A model generated the notes under the pieces. That model saw only the letters and a list, made by a program, of their open reading frames with translations, had not been told where the DNA came from and searched no databases. Positions 45,445-54,287 of a DNA stretch of 64,000 nucleotides are shown one piece after another. A program made the position numbers and the translations under genes. Position 1 is the stretch's first letter; each line of letters opens with the position of its first letter. The stretch covers positions 1 to 64,000 of the forward strand of contig NZ_JAGGLL010000007.1 of assembly GCF_017874425.1 (NCBI RefSeq). Direction: 5' to 3'. The stretch comes from Clostridium punense (GTDB lineage: Bacteria; Bacillota; Clostridia; Clostridiales; Clostridiaceae).

Positions 45445-45742
45445 AATTTGATTCATGGCAATGATGAGGAGAGTAAATATATAGGACTTTTACAGAGAGC
45501 TCTGGTAGCTGAAAAAGAGCAAAGAAGTATATATTGAAACAAGCCTCTGAGCTCCATACCAAAGCTTTATTAAAAATAAAGGGGAGGCTATGGCGTTTGC
45601 TCACGTTACAGAGCTAGGGTATTAACATTTTGCAGTACCTGAAGAGGTTAATATGGCAACATATTAATAAACTGGGGTGGTACCACGAAGTCAATATCTC
45701 TCGTCCCCAAGACTAAATGTCTTGGAGGTGGGAGTTTTTTTA
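45445..45742 (+). promoter_or_regulatory. T-box riboswitch, glutamine specifier
   Basis: Stem I has a lower helix GAGG/CCTC. Its specifier loop has AGAGTA on the 5' side and GAAACAAG on the 3' side, capped by an 8-bp AATATATA/TATATATT helix. The specifier triplet is CAA (45540-45542), a glutamine codon, matching the downstream gene. The T-box sequence GGGTGGTACCACG lies at 45675-45687. The competing terminator has arms at about 45700-45713 and 45719-45734, followed by seven T. Uncharged tRNA-Gln should bind and favour read-through into glnS. Confidence 0.9.
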
Positions 45743-45919
45743 TTGCAAAAATATAGACTTTAATAGTGGTTATTAAATTAGAGAAGCTAAGAACCCTATA
45801 GAATATGTATATTTTCCGTGAGTTTTAAAAGTTTACCAGGTTATAAACATATTAGGGTTTTAGTTTCATTACCTAGGAAAAATCAGCTTAATTTTATTAC
45901 TAAACCAGGAGGTATTAAT

Positions 45920-47605
45920 ATGTGTGAGAAATATTTAAATATGGAGTCAAACTTTATTCAAAGATTTGTTGAAGAAGATATAGAAGAAAAGGTGTTTACT
46001 AGGAGTATAACAACTAGATTTCCTCCAGAACCCAATGGTTATCTTCATATAGGTAGTGCGTATGCTATAAATATAAGTTACACCATAGCAAAAAAATACG
46101 GAGGATTCTTTAACCTTCGTTTCGATGACACTAATCCTTTAAAGGAGGACATGGAGTATGTTCATTCTATAATTGAAGATATGAAATGGCTTGGATATGA
46201 TCCTGAAGATAGAATTTATTACGGTTCGGATTATTCAGAAGAAATCTTCAATCTAGCTGTGGACCTGATAAAAAAGGGAAAGGCTTATGTATGTGATTTA
46301 TCACCAGAGGAAATTAGAACCTATAGAGGAACATTAACACAGGGTGGAGTAGATAGCCCTTATAGAAACCGCAGCATAGAGGAAAATCTAGATTTATTTT
46401 ATAGAATGAGAAAGGGAGAATTTCCTTCTTCCTCTAAAGTATTAAGAGCAAAGATAGATATGAGCTCTCCCAATATTAATTTTAGGGATCCAATAATATA
46501 TAGAATTCATCATGCAAATCATTATAGAACAGGAGATAAGTGGTGCATATATCCTATGTACGATTTTGCACATCCTCTTCAAGATGCTATTGAGGGAGTA
46601 ACTCACTCTCTTTGTTCAGTGGAATTTAAGGACCATAGACCACTATATGATTGGTTCCTAAGGGAGTTAGATTTTAAAGAACCGCCAAGACAAAGAGAGT
46701 TTGGTAGGCTTAATTTAACAGGAGTTGTTACAAGTAAAAGATATCTTAGAGAATTAGTTTTTGGTGACTTTGTAGATGGCTGGGATGACCCAAGACTTCC
46801 AACCTTGAAAGGTCTTAGAAGAAGAGGGTTCACACCTGAAAGTATTAAGAGGTTTTTAGGAGAAATTGGAGTAGGAAAAAGCGAAAGTACTGTAGATATT
46901 TCAATGCTTGATCAATGCTTAAGAACTGACCTTAAAGAAAAGGTTCCATCAATTATGGCGATTTTAAATCCACTTAAGGTTATAATTACTAACTATGAAG
47001 AAGGTAAAGAAGAGCTACTCCAAATTGCAAATAACATGGAGAATGCTGACCTAGGTACTAGGGCAGTTCCTTTTTCTAGGGTGATTTATATTGAAAAAGA
47101 TGACTTTATGGAAGATCCAGTAAAGGGATTTCACAGGCTAGCTCCACATAAGGAAGTTCGTTTAAAGGGAGCTTATTTTATAAAGTGTAATGAAGTTATA
47201 AAAAATGAAGGAGGAGAAGTCATAGAACTTCATTGCACATATGACCCACAAACTAAAAGTGGTTCAGGCTTTGAAGGAAGAAAGGTAAAAGGAACCATCC
47301 ATTGGTTGTCAGAAAACAATGTATTAAAAGCACAAGTTAATCTTTATGATAAGTTAGTTTCTGAAGAAAGTCTATTAAAGGATGCTTCGAAAACTTGGGA
47401 AAAAAAGATTAATCCGAACTCTTTAATAGTACTAGAGAATTGCTTAGTAGAGAAGTTTTTAGAAGGAGCGCCAATGGAAAGTAAATATCAATTTATTAGG
47501 CATGGGTATTTCACAGTGGATAATAAACACAGTTTTGAAGGACATCTTGTTTTTAATAGAATTGTTTCTTTAAAAGATTCGTGGAAAAATAAAACAGCCC
47601 AATAA
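45920..47605 (+). CDS. glnS: Glutaminyl-tRNA synthetase
   Basis: A 561-residue class I aminoacyl-tRNA synthetase that charges tRNA-Gln directly. The HIGH-type motif is [13 protein letters not shown] (35-47), the KMSKS-type motif VVTSKRYL near residue 271, and the C-terminal anticodon-binding beta-barrels cover about 340-560. GlnRS rather than GluRS is indicated by [17 protein letters not shown] and [20 protein letters not shown] at 45907-45912 fixes the ATG at 45920; a longer frame reaches back into the leader. Many Firmicutes lack GlnRS and use GatCAB, so this gene and its T-box are informative. Confidence 0.95.
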   Translation: MCEKYLNMESNFIQRFVEEDIEEKVFTRSITTRFPPEPNGYLHIGSAYAINISYTIAKKYGGFFNLRFDDTNPLKEDMEYVHSIIEDMKWLGYDPEDRIYYGSDYSEEIFNLAVDLIKKGKAYVCDLSPEEIRTYRGTLTQGGVDSPYRNRSIEENLDLFYRMRKGEFPSSSKVLRAKIDMSSPNINFRDPIIYRIHHANHYRTGDKWCIYPMYDFAHPLQDAIEGVTHSLCSVEFKDHRPLYDWFLRELDFKEPPRQREFGRLNLTGVVTSKRYLRELVFGDFVDGWDDPRLPTLKGLRRRGFTPESIKRFLGEIGVGKSESTVDISMLDQCLRTDLKEKVPSIMAILNPLKVIITNYEEGKEELLQIANNMENADLGTRAVPFSRVIYIEKDDFMEDPVKGFHRLAPHKEVRLKGAYFIKCNEVIKNEGGEVIELHCTYDPQTKSGSGFEGRKVKGTIHWLSENNVLKAQVNLYDKLVSEESLLKDASKTWEKKINPNSLIVLENCLVEKFLEGAPMESKYQFIRHGYFTVDNKHSFEGHLVFNRIVSLKDSWKNKTAQ

Positions 47606-47789
47606 TAGAATAAAATAAAATTCAAATACTCTATTCCTCAATTCCTTATAGGAGATAAACGTATTAATATAAGGGGTTAAAGTTATGGACGGTGAAAGAG
47701 CCTTAGTTTATAATCTTTTAGGTGGTTTTATTAAGAATCTTCTAATAGATATAATCATAAGGTTCTAGTAAAGAAGACTATCCTTAAAT

Positions 47790-47818
47790 TGTAAGAAATT
47801 CTTAAGATTTATTTAATA
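47790..47818 (+). promoter_or_regulatory. Response-regulator site: TGTAAGA array, 11-bp spacing
   Basis: TGTAAGA (47790), CTTAAGA (47801) and TTTAATA (47812) at exact 11-bp steps. The sequence shares TTGTAAGAAATTCTTAA with the site at 35069. A TATAAT lies about 50 bp downstream near 47850 and the small membrane-protein gene starts at 47929. I see nothing else in 47606-47928. Confidence 0.55.
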
Positions 47819-47928
47819 TTTTTGAAATAACTTTCCTATTTTAACCACGTATAATTATAGGTATGGAAATTTAAAATACTCCTCAGGTTTTCCTAAACCT
47901 ATGATACAAGGAGTAAGGGGGATAGAGT

Positions 47929-48099
47929 ATGATGAGTAAAATAGATGAAGTGTTTCCAAAAGTTATGGTATGCTTAGTATTTTTCTTAATTGCTGCTACT
48001 ATTATTTACAATGCAGATAGACTAAGCAACTTAGCAGAGAATATGGGAAGCGAAGCCTCGAGTATCATAGTCCAAAAGTACAATTTAAACAATCAGTAG
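47929..48099 (+). CDS. Small single-pass membrane protein, 56 residues
   Basis: ATG-ATG start behind AAGGGGGATAGAG and a stop at 48097-48099. The product opens MMSKIDEVFPKVMV, has one hydrophobic segment (about 12-27, MVCLVFFLIAATIIY) and a short polar tail ending YNLNNQ. No family recognised. Its upstream region carries the same response-regulator-like array as the two-component genes at 35383, so it may be an envelope-stress small protein. A good ribosome binding site and ordered composition support a real gene. Confidence 0.6.
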   Translation: MMSKIDEVFPKVMVCLVFFLIAATIIYNADRLSNLAENMGSEASSIIVQKYNLNNQ

Positions 48100-48264
48100 A
48101 GAAACATAAAATTCAAATAGCAAAGAAAGCAACCTAGTCAAAGACTTTGGGCAGGGCACAAGCCCTAACCAAAGTCTATTTTTAGTAAAACACTTTTAAT
48201 AAAATAAAAAATGTTAAAGAGTCCATTTATATATAATTTCTACCTATTGCATATAATACTATTA

Positions 48265-48424
48265 AGGCATCTTCAAAAAATAAATAAGTCAATCTGCTCG
48301 TCTATTTTGTGCTATACTGCGTCAACAGAACCCTTAGATAGCCCAACTATCTGCGGGTTCTGATTCCTTGTCTATCACAAAATATCCTTTACATCTTGGA
48401 CTTGTTATTTATTTTCAGATGCCT
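48265..48424. repeat. MITE-like repeat, copy B
   Basis: 160 bp with terminal inverted repeats starting AGGCATCT and continuing into an A-rich AAATAAATAA block. Internal arms CAGAACCC-N-GATAG and CTATC-N-GGGTTCTG form a second stem, so the whole element can fold into one long hairpin. Shared with copy A at 31559-31752. No coding capacity. It ends 21 bp before the start codon of the next gene and includes spurious upstream codons of its frame. Confidence 0.75.
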
Positions 48425-48445
48425 AAACATTTTTCGGAGGTAGCT

Positions 48446-49480
48446 ATGAAAAAGGCAATTAAATTTTTGGGACTGAGTGATGAAGCTATTTTACTAGATA
48501 CAAAACTTTATATAATAAAATCCATGTTAGCAATATCCACAGGCTATTTACTTGGCATATTTTTCCCTATTACAAGACTTGATATGATTTCTGTGCTTTT
48601 AGGAGTTATGTATAACCTAGAACCTATAAATGTACTAGGCATAAAAGGCGGTATAAGTCAATTAGTAGCTTCCACTATTGGAGCAGCCTGTACAGGAATT
48701 TTAATTCTGGTATTTGGGATAAACGTTTTTACTATTGCTCTTGGTATGGCCTTAACCTTATACGTGTCTATTAAAATTAATTGGAGAATGGTATCACCAG
48801 TGGCCATATTTACGTGTATTTATATGACTCAGTATGTACAAAGGGACATATACGGTATGCCAAGTATTTGGCTCACTTTTAGATTAAGAATTGCTGCCCT
48901 TGGACTAGGAGTAATTATCGCAATATTCTATAATTATGTGTTTTCACATTTTTATTACCACAACATTGCTAGTAAAAGATTGCAATTTGCAAAAAAATCA
49001 GTGCTTTCTGGTTTAGAATATACTTATAGGGAGTTAAAGAGTTCAAGTGAAAATAAAAATAGGGATTATGTTACCATATTTCCAACAATTTTTAATGATT
49101 TAGATTTAGTTCATGCCAATATGGAGGTTATGGTTAAAGAGTCTAAGTTTTTATTTCATTTATTAGAGCCTAAAGAACTAGCCATAATTCAAAACATCCT
49201 GCAGCATTTTAGAGATATAAACCATTTAACTTATGATATTAATTACACTGCTTGGAGAGAAGGGCAGAACTTAAAGCTAGAGGACAATGTGATTTCGGTT
49301 TTAGAAGAAATTATAGAAGCTCTAAAAGATTTAAATTTCACTAAAATAAAAACTATAGAACACCAGCTAGAGTTAAAAACAAAATTAGATAAGGATTTTA
49401 ATGGGAATAGAATTACTTCTAATATAAATTCCATTGTGTATTATGTTGAAGAAATACTTGAAGAAACAAAGGCACTATAG
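48446..49480 (+). CDS. Aromatic acid exporter / FUSC-type membrane protein
   Basis: A 344-residue protein. The N-terminal half has about six hydrophobic segments (residues 25-165) typical of the ArAE/FUSC family, with ISVLLGVMYNLEPINVLGIKGG and GVIIAIFYNYVF. The C-terminal half is a soluble helical domain (about 175-340). Export of aromatic or other organic acids is a family-level inference. CGGAGG at 48435-48440 sets ATG 48446; the longer upstream frame is encoded by the MITE-like repeat. It is followed by a perfect hairpin. Confidence 0.75.
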   Translation: MKKAIKFLGLSDEAILLDTKLYIIKSMLAISTGYLLGIFFPITRLDMISVLLGVMYNLEPINVLGIKGGISQLVASTIGAACTGILILVFGINVFTIALGMALTLYVSIKINWRMVSPVAIFTCIYMTQYVQRDIYGMPSIWLTFRLRIAALGLGVIIAIFYNYVFSHFYYHNIASKRLQFAKKSVLSGLEYTYRELKSSSENKNRDYVTIFPTIFNDLDLVHANMEVMVKESKFLFHLLEPKELAIIQNILQHFRDINHLTYDINYTAWREGQNLKLEDNVISVLEEIIEALKDLNFTKIKTIEHQLELKTKLDKDFNGNRITSNINSIVYYVEEILEETKAL

Positions 49481-49496
49481 TAAACTATATAATCAG

Positions 49497-49525
49497 ATAG
49501 CTTCAGGACTAAATCCTGAAGCTAT
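49497..49525 (+). terminator. Hairpin between exporter and RelA-like genes
   Basis: A 12-bp perfect stem (ATAGCTTCAGGA and complement) with a five-base loop and a short ATATTT tail. It can act as a partial terminator. Confidence 0.65.
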
Positions 49526-49601
49526 ATTTATGATAAGGTTAGTGGTAGCTTATGTTTTTAAGGGGTTTAGGCTACTACCCTTTAATGGTGGAGGTTTAAA
49601 A

Positions 49602-50483
49602 ATGGATTTGAAAAAGGAGAGTTTTCTAGCTAAGTATAATATTTCAGAGGATGAAATTATTAAATACGAAATAAACTGGCAAGTATTAAATTCTATATAT
49701 GAGGATTTCAATCTGTATGGAACCTTGTATCAAACTCAAGCAGATTTTATTGCTAGTACATTAAGAAACCATAAGAAGATTCACTCTGTTAAATCAAGAG
49801 TGAAGGATTCAGAACACTTAATAGAAAAGATTATTAGAAAAACTGCCAGCAGAAAAGAAACCTATGGCATAGACTTTCAATTTACCCCTGAGAATTATAA
49901 AGACCAAATAACAGACTTGATTGGTGTTAGAGCAATTCATATATTTAAGGAAGATTGGGAAGATATACATAATTTTATATCTAACACTTGGAAGGTTATT
50001 GAAATAACTGCAAATGTTAGGGAAGGTGACGATACAGGCCGTTTTGAAGAACTAGATATTGAAATTAACTCAAGAAAAACTGGCTATAGATCTGTTCATT
50101 ACTTAATAGAATCATTTCCAACTAATCAAAGGGTTATTGCAGAAATACAAGTTAGAACAATTTTTGAAGAAGGTTATGGAGAAATTGATCACCAGCTAAG
50201 ATACACTAGAGATGAAATTCCTGAGGTTTTAGCTTTAAATCTACTACTATTAAATCGTATTGCAGGAAGTTCAGATGAAATGGCCTCAGTAATTAACTTG
50301 CTTAATAGAAGCCTCATGGAAAGTGAAGAGAAGGAGAAAGCAGTTTACTCCAAGAATAAGGAATTACTAGGACTAAAAGAAAAGATAGAAAGCATCAATT
50401 CTATGGACTTAAAAGAAAAACAAGAAATTCTATCAACATTAGATAGAGTTATTATAAATGAAGATAAACTAAGGAGGTTTTAA
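49602..50483 (+). CDS. RelA/SpoT-domain protein (possible small alarmone synthetase)
   Basis: A 293-residue protein with a RelA_SpoT nucleotidyltransferase-like domain (about 60-220). Visible motifs are QITDLIGVRAIHIF, RKTGYRSVHYLI and EIQVRTIFEEGYGEIDHQLRY, matching the synthetase domain's D-GxR, YRSxH and ExQxRT-H positions. A C-terminal coiled region follows (about 225-290). No hydrolase (HD) or TGS/ACT domain is present. It may make (p)ppGpp or be a diverged relative. ATG 49602 behind GTGGAGG is preferred over the longer frame. It is joined to the DUF1904 gene with a one-base gap. Confidence 0.75.
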   Translation: MDLKKESFLAKYNISEDEIIKYEINWQVLNSIYEDFNLYGTLYQTQADFIASTLRNHKKIHSVKSRVKDSEHLIEKIIRKTASRKETYGIDFQFTPENYKDQITDLIGVRAIHIFKEDWEDIHNFISNTWKVIEITANVREGDDTGRFEELDIEINSRKTGYRSVHYLIESFPTNQRVIAEIQVRTIFEEGYGEIDHQLRYTRDEIPEVLALNLLLLNRIAGSSDEMASVINLLNRSLMESEEKEKAVYSKNKELLGLKEKIESINSMDLKEKQEILSTLDRVIINEDKLRRF

Positions 50484-50484
50484 C

Positions 50485-50811
50485 ATGCCAATATTAAAAT
50501 TTAATGGTGTAGAATCAAGAAAACTATGTGATATAAGTAAGGAGTTAGTGGATAAGCTTCAAGATTTTCTTCAGTGTCCGAGAGATTACTTTAGCCTAGA
50601 AGTTATTCAAAGCTTATGCATTAAAGATGGAGAATACGTAGAAGTAAGCCCTAGAGTTGAAATTGCATGGTTTGATAGAGGGCAAGAAACTCAAAATAAT
50701 GTGGCTAAAATCCTTACAGAGTATGTTAAGGAAATGGGATATCCTAATGTAGATGTGATCTTTACTTGTCTTGAGGAGAAAAAGTACTATGAAAATGGAG
50801 AACATTTTTAA
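50485..50811 (+). CDS. DUF1904 protein
   Basis: A 108-residue protein of the DUF1904 family, with a small tautomerase/MIF-like pattern: Pro at position 2, PRDYFSLEVIQSLC and PRVEIAWFDRGQETQNNVAKIL. It lies directly behind the RelA-like gene and is clearly co-transcribed. Its chemical role is unknown. Confidence 0.75.
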   Translation: MPILKFNGVESRKLCDISKELVDKLQDFLQCPRDYFSLEVIQSLCIKDGEYVEVSPRVEIAWFDRGQETQNNVAKILTEYVKEMGYPNVDVIFTCLEEKKYYENGEHF

Positions 50812-51004
50812 ACAAAATATCAGGTTATTCTTTAAATTTTAGAAGAATGTGTAACTTTCTATTAGAGAGCAAGGCAATCCACAGGTTTTTTATAAAATAA
50901 TGAAGAGCTTTAAAGGAAATTAATATAAAGTATTTTAAGAAATTTAAATAAATAACTAACTAAGAAAAATTAAAGATTAAGAATCAGTTAAAGAGGTGTA
51001 TTCA

Positions 51005-51208
51005 TTGAAAAATGTAGCTTATTATTTTGTTAAGTATAATGTATTGTTAATAGTATTGTTTTTAATAGATAAATTCCTTATAAGCTCAGATAATTTAAGT
51101 ATAATTAGAGCTGTGGGGATTGTTATTGTGGTAGCGATTATTGATATAATCATATTTTCTAAACGCAAATATGATAGATTAAGTAAGAAGGGAAAAAATA
51201 AGCAATAG
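51005..51208 (+). CDS. Small two-pass membrane protein
   Basis: A 67-residue protein with two hydrophobic segments (about 7-24 and 33-52) and a basic tail KRKYDRLSKKGKNKQ. AGAGGTG seven bases upstream favours the TTG at 51005; GTG at 50996 lies within that site. No family recognised. It converges on the diguanylate cyclase gene with only four bases between the stops. Confidence 0.55.
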   Translation: MKNVAYYFVKYNVLLIVLFLIDKFLISSDNLSIIRAVGIVIVVAIIDIIIFSKRKYDRLSKKGKNKQ

Positions 51209-51212
51209 ATAA

Positions 51213-53183
51213 TTATTTATCTATTGCCATTCCCTCAATTTTCTTCCAAAGCTCTAAATCTTCATTAATGGAATTTTTAGAACCTATAACATTGTTAAAG
51301 ACTTGAAACCTATTTCTGCCACTTTCTTTAGCACTATAAAGAGCCATATCTGCCGCATGAATAAAATCCTCTGCTTCACAGTTTACTGTTGGTACTAAAG
51401 AGCAAATACCTATACTAACAGTTACATAAGGCATCGCCTTAGAATTATCATTAGGAATTTTAAGTGCACTAATTGCTTCTAAAATCTTAGTAGCAATGCT
51501 CTTTCCTCCATCTTCATCAGTGTCAGGAAGAAGCACTGAAAACTCTTCACCACCAAGTCTTGCTGTTAAATCGGTACTTCTATTTACTGTGGATTTCAAA
51601 GTTTTAGCAATGATTTTCAAACATTCATCACCTTGAACATGGCCATAAGTGTCATTGAATATTTTAAAGTAATCTACATCTATCATTAGAAGAGTTATAG
51701 GCTTAAAGGTTCTTTGCGCTCTTTTCCATTCCTTTTCCAGTGAAATTTGAAAATATCTTCGGTTAGGAATACCTGTTAGTCCATCGGAGAAAGATAATTC
51801 TGTAAGAATTTTATTTTTTTCCTTCAGCTCTTCATTAGCCTTTTTAAGCTTAAGTTCCATATCTAAAAGCATTTTTTCATATTGTTTTCTATCTGTTATA
51901 TCGTTCATCATTCCTATAACAAGGGGATTTCCATTTTCATTTGGTAATAAGGTTACAATAACATCTCCCCATAAAATACTGCCATCTTTCTTTATATATC
52001 TCTTTTCTATTCTATAAGAATTAATTTTTCCATCTAGTAAGTCTTTAAAAAATACACTCTCTCGTTGCCTATCTTCAAGAGGAACAATATTACTAAAATA
52101 CTCAACTTCTTTTACATCTTTATATCCCAGCATATTAAGATAGCTTTGGCTCACATCTATAGGTTTTTGATTAATATCTCTTACAGTAATAGCAGTACCA
52201 CCATTATTAAATATAGTAACTAATCTGTCATTAGCACTTTTTAACTTATCTTCAACTAACTTTCGAGAAGTTACATCTCTTGAGATAGATATTACTTCTT
52301 TAGGAGAACCGCTGGTATCCTTAATTAAATGCGCCTTACTCTCAAGCCATATATAGCTACCATCCTCTTTTCTAAATTTATAAGCACTAGTAACAACATC
52401 AAGTTGCTTAAGTAATAGTTCATGTTGTGAGCGGATGTAATCTAGGTCCTGTGGATGAATAAAGTCATAGGTAAACTTACCTAAAAATTCTTTAGCTGTA
52501 TAGCCTAGTAGCTTTGTAATAGAAGGAGATACATACTTAAGTTTAGAATTTAGATCATGAATACAAATTAAATCAGAAGAGTTGTTTACGATTAATCCAT
52601 AATAAGATAATTGCTTAAAATTCTCGTAAGAAATCCTAGCATACTCACATACAAAGTAACACAAACACCCGCCAATAAAAGAAATCGTTATGAAAAACAC
52701 ATAATGATGTAGAAATGGTTTACCAAATCCTAGAATATAGTACAGTGAACCAAACATATAAGTAGCACTAATTAAATTCATAGCAATAAACCTAAAAGCT
52801 GTAGTTTTTTTACTTCTACCTATATATGCAAATATAAAACCAATGAACAGTATTCCCGTAAAGGCTACAAAAGAGGGTGCACTAACCCCGTAAAGAACTA
52901 TACGCATGGTTGCAATAATAGCACTACATACAAGTGCGGATATGGGAGATCCATAAACAGCAGAAAGTGCAATGATAATGTGTTTTAAGTCCATAAGTAT
53001 ATACTCATCAATATTTATTGAATATAACATAAGAACAGTTCCAGCAATTCCTGAAGTTATGCCAATGAATAGGTTTATTTTATGTTTGTGCCTGTTCATA
53101 TTTATAAGTTTAATTATGATTTGCCACTGTATAAACACACAAATTATAATTATAGCAAGATTAATTAATAAAATGTTTACCAT
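51213..53183 (-). CDS. Diguanylate cyclase with 5TM-LYT sensor and PAS domains
   Basis: A 656-residue membrane signalling protein. Five to six hydrophobic segments form an N-terminal 5TMR-LYT-like sensor (about 1-185). Two PAS/PAC domains follow (about 195-315 and 320-440), a coiled linker, then a GGDEF domain (about 465-630). The active site reads GGEEF and should be functional. An RSTD five residues before it is an intact inhibitory site for c-di-GMP. No EAL or HD-GYP domain is present. The ATG follows GGGAGATATC. Stand-alone gene. Confidence 0.9.
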   Translation of the reverse strand: MVNILLINLAIIIICVFIQWQIIIKLINMNRHKHKINLFIGITSGIAGTVLMLYSINIDEYILMDLKHIIIALSAVYGSPISALVCSAIIATMRIVLYGVSAPSFVAFTGILFIGFIFAYIGRSKKTTAFRFIAMNLISATYMFGSLYYILGFGKPFLHHYVFFITISFIGGCLCYFVCEYARISYENFKQLSYYGLIVNNSSDLICIHDLNSKLKYVSPSITKLLGYTAKEFLGKFTYDFIHPQDLDYIRSQHELLLKQLDVVTSAYKFRKEDGSYIWLESKAHLIKDTSGSPKEVISISRDVTSRKLVEDKLKSANDRLVTIFNNGGTAITVRDINQKPIDVSQSYLNMLGYKDVKEVEYFSNIVPLEDRQRESVFFKDLLDGKINSYRIEKRYIKKDGSILWGDVIVTLLPNENGNPLVIGMMNDITDRKQYEKMLLDMELKLKKANEELKEKNKILTELSFSDGLTGIPNRRYFQISLEKEWKRAQRTFKPITLLMIDVDYFKIFNDTYGHVQGDECLKIIAKTLKSTVNRSTDLTARLGGEEFSVLLPDTDEDGGKSIATKILEAISALKIPNDNSKAMPYVTVSIGICSLVPTVNCEAEDFIHAADMALYSAKESGRNRFQVFNNVIGSKNSINEDLELWKKIEGMAIDK

Positions 53184-53822
53184 GATATCTCCCTGTAAGA
53201 TTTAAATTATAGATTTAAGAAATAAAGTTTAATATAATTTTTTATATTTCAATTTGCTTAAGATTTTAAAAGTATATTAATTTCATACATAATCAGTTTT
53301 TTCAAAATAAGGATTTTATTTAATTTTATAGAAATCACTAACTATTATACTATAACATTTCTACAATGTTAAACAAATTTTTCATATAATATAATAGCTG
53401 TTGTTGATGGATATTAAGTGTTATTTAATATAGAAAGTTAAATGGAAATTTGCAAGAAATTTAAGTCGATCATTGAATTCTAAAATGGTAATAATTTTGG
53501 AAAAAAGATGAAGTGATGTGAATGCAGAATGGGATTAAATTACTATATACTAAAAAATAAAGATTTTATTATATAGCAATTCCAATAGTTTTAAGGTTCT
53601 AAAGAAAAAAGTGTAAATTAGCTATATTTTTGTACTAAATATTTCATTATTCATATCAATAATTTTATTTAGTAGATTATTATAGAAATACTACTAGTAA
53701 TTTTGCAACATATAGTTTTAGAATTTGCAGAAACTAATACTACAACAAAATAAAAACAACTCCTTTTAAAAGCTTTACTAAACTAGATTGTAAAATGGCT
53801 AAAATAGAAAGGATGGTGCAAT
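53184..53822. other. AT-rich divergent intergenic region
   Basis: About 640 bp with no convincing open frame, strong hairpin or repeat. It should hold the promoters of the diguanylate cyclase and the small secreted protein. Confidence 0.5.
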
Positions 53823-54014
53823 ATGAAAAGGTTATTAGTGATAGTTTTATGTGTAACGTCTTTAAATAGCGTGCCAGCTTTTCATCTGTCCGGGACAAGC
53901 TATACCAAAAATGGTGTAGAGTACATTAATATGAAAAAAGATACAATATTAAACAATATTTTTGATCTCTTCGATAAAAAACAAAAGGTATATAATAATG
54001 CAGACTTAGTTTAA
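53823..54014 (+). CDS. Small secreted or membrane-anchored protein
   Basis: A 63-residue product with an N-terminal signal-like segment KRLLVIVLCVTSLNSVPAF (2-20) and a polar, lysine-rich remainder. AGAAAGGATGG precedes the ATG and a good terminator follows. No family recognised. A real small gene is likely but not certain. Confidence 0.5.
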   Translation: MKRLLVIVLCVTSLNSVPAFHLSGTSYTKNGVEYINMKKDTILNNIFDLFDKKQKVYNNADLV

Positions 54015-54050
54015 TTAAAATTTAAAAACTAAGATAATGTAGTTTTAAAG

Positions 54051-54077
54051 AAAGAAAGGAAGAAATTCCTTTCTTTT
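54051..54077 (+). terminator. Intrinsic terminator
   Basis: Stem AAAGAAAGGAA/TTCCTTTCTTT with a four-base loop and following T-rich run. Confidence 0.8.
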
Positions 54078-54287
54078 AGTTTAGTTATTTATACTTTGAG
54101 TAAAATTTTAAAATGCAATAAATTATAATTTTCTAGTCATATAAAGCTCTATTTTTTAATATTTATTAATAAGAAATATAAGAATAATTTTACATAGAAT
54201 GTAAATAATACATATTTGAATTTGAAAAATTTTAATAAGTGTGTTATTATCTTTTATATAAATTAAAAGCACCGAGGGGGTATACTA

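Noticed and set aside
46603-46833. Leftward frame within glnS
   Set aside because: Antisense shadow of a conserved synthetase region.
48368-48445. Extra 26 residues at the start of the exporter frame
   Set aside because: They are encoded by the end of the MITE-like repeat, and the ribosome binding site CGGAGG lies after them.
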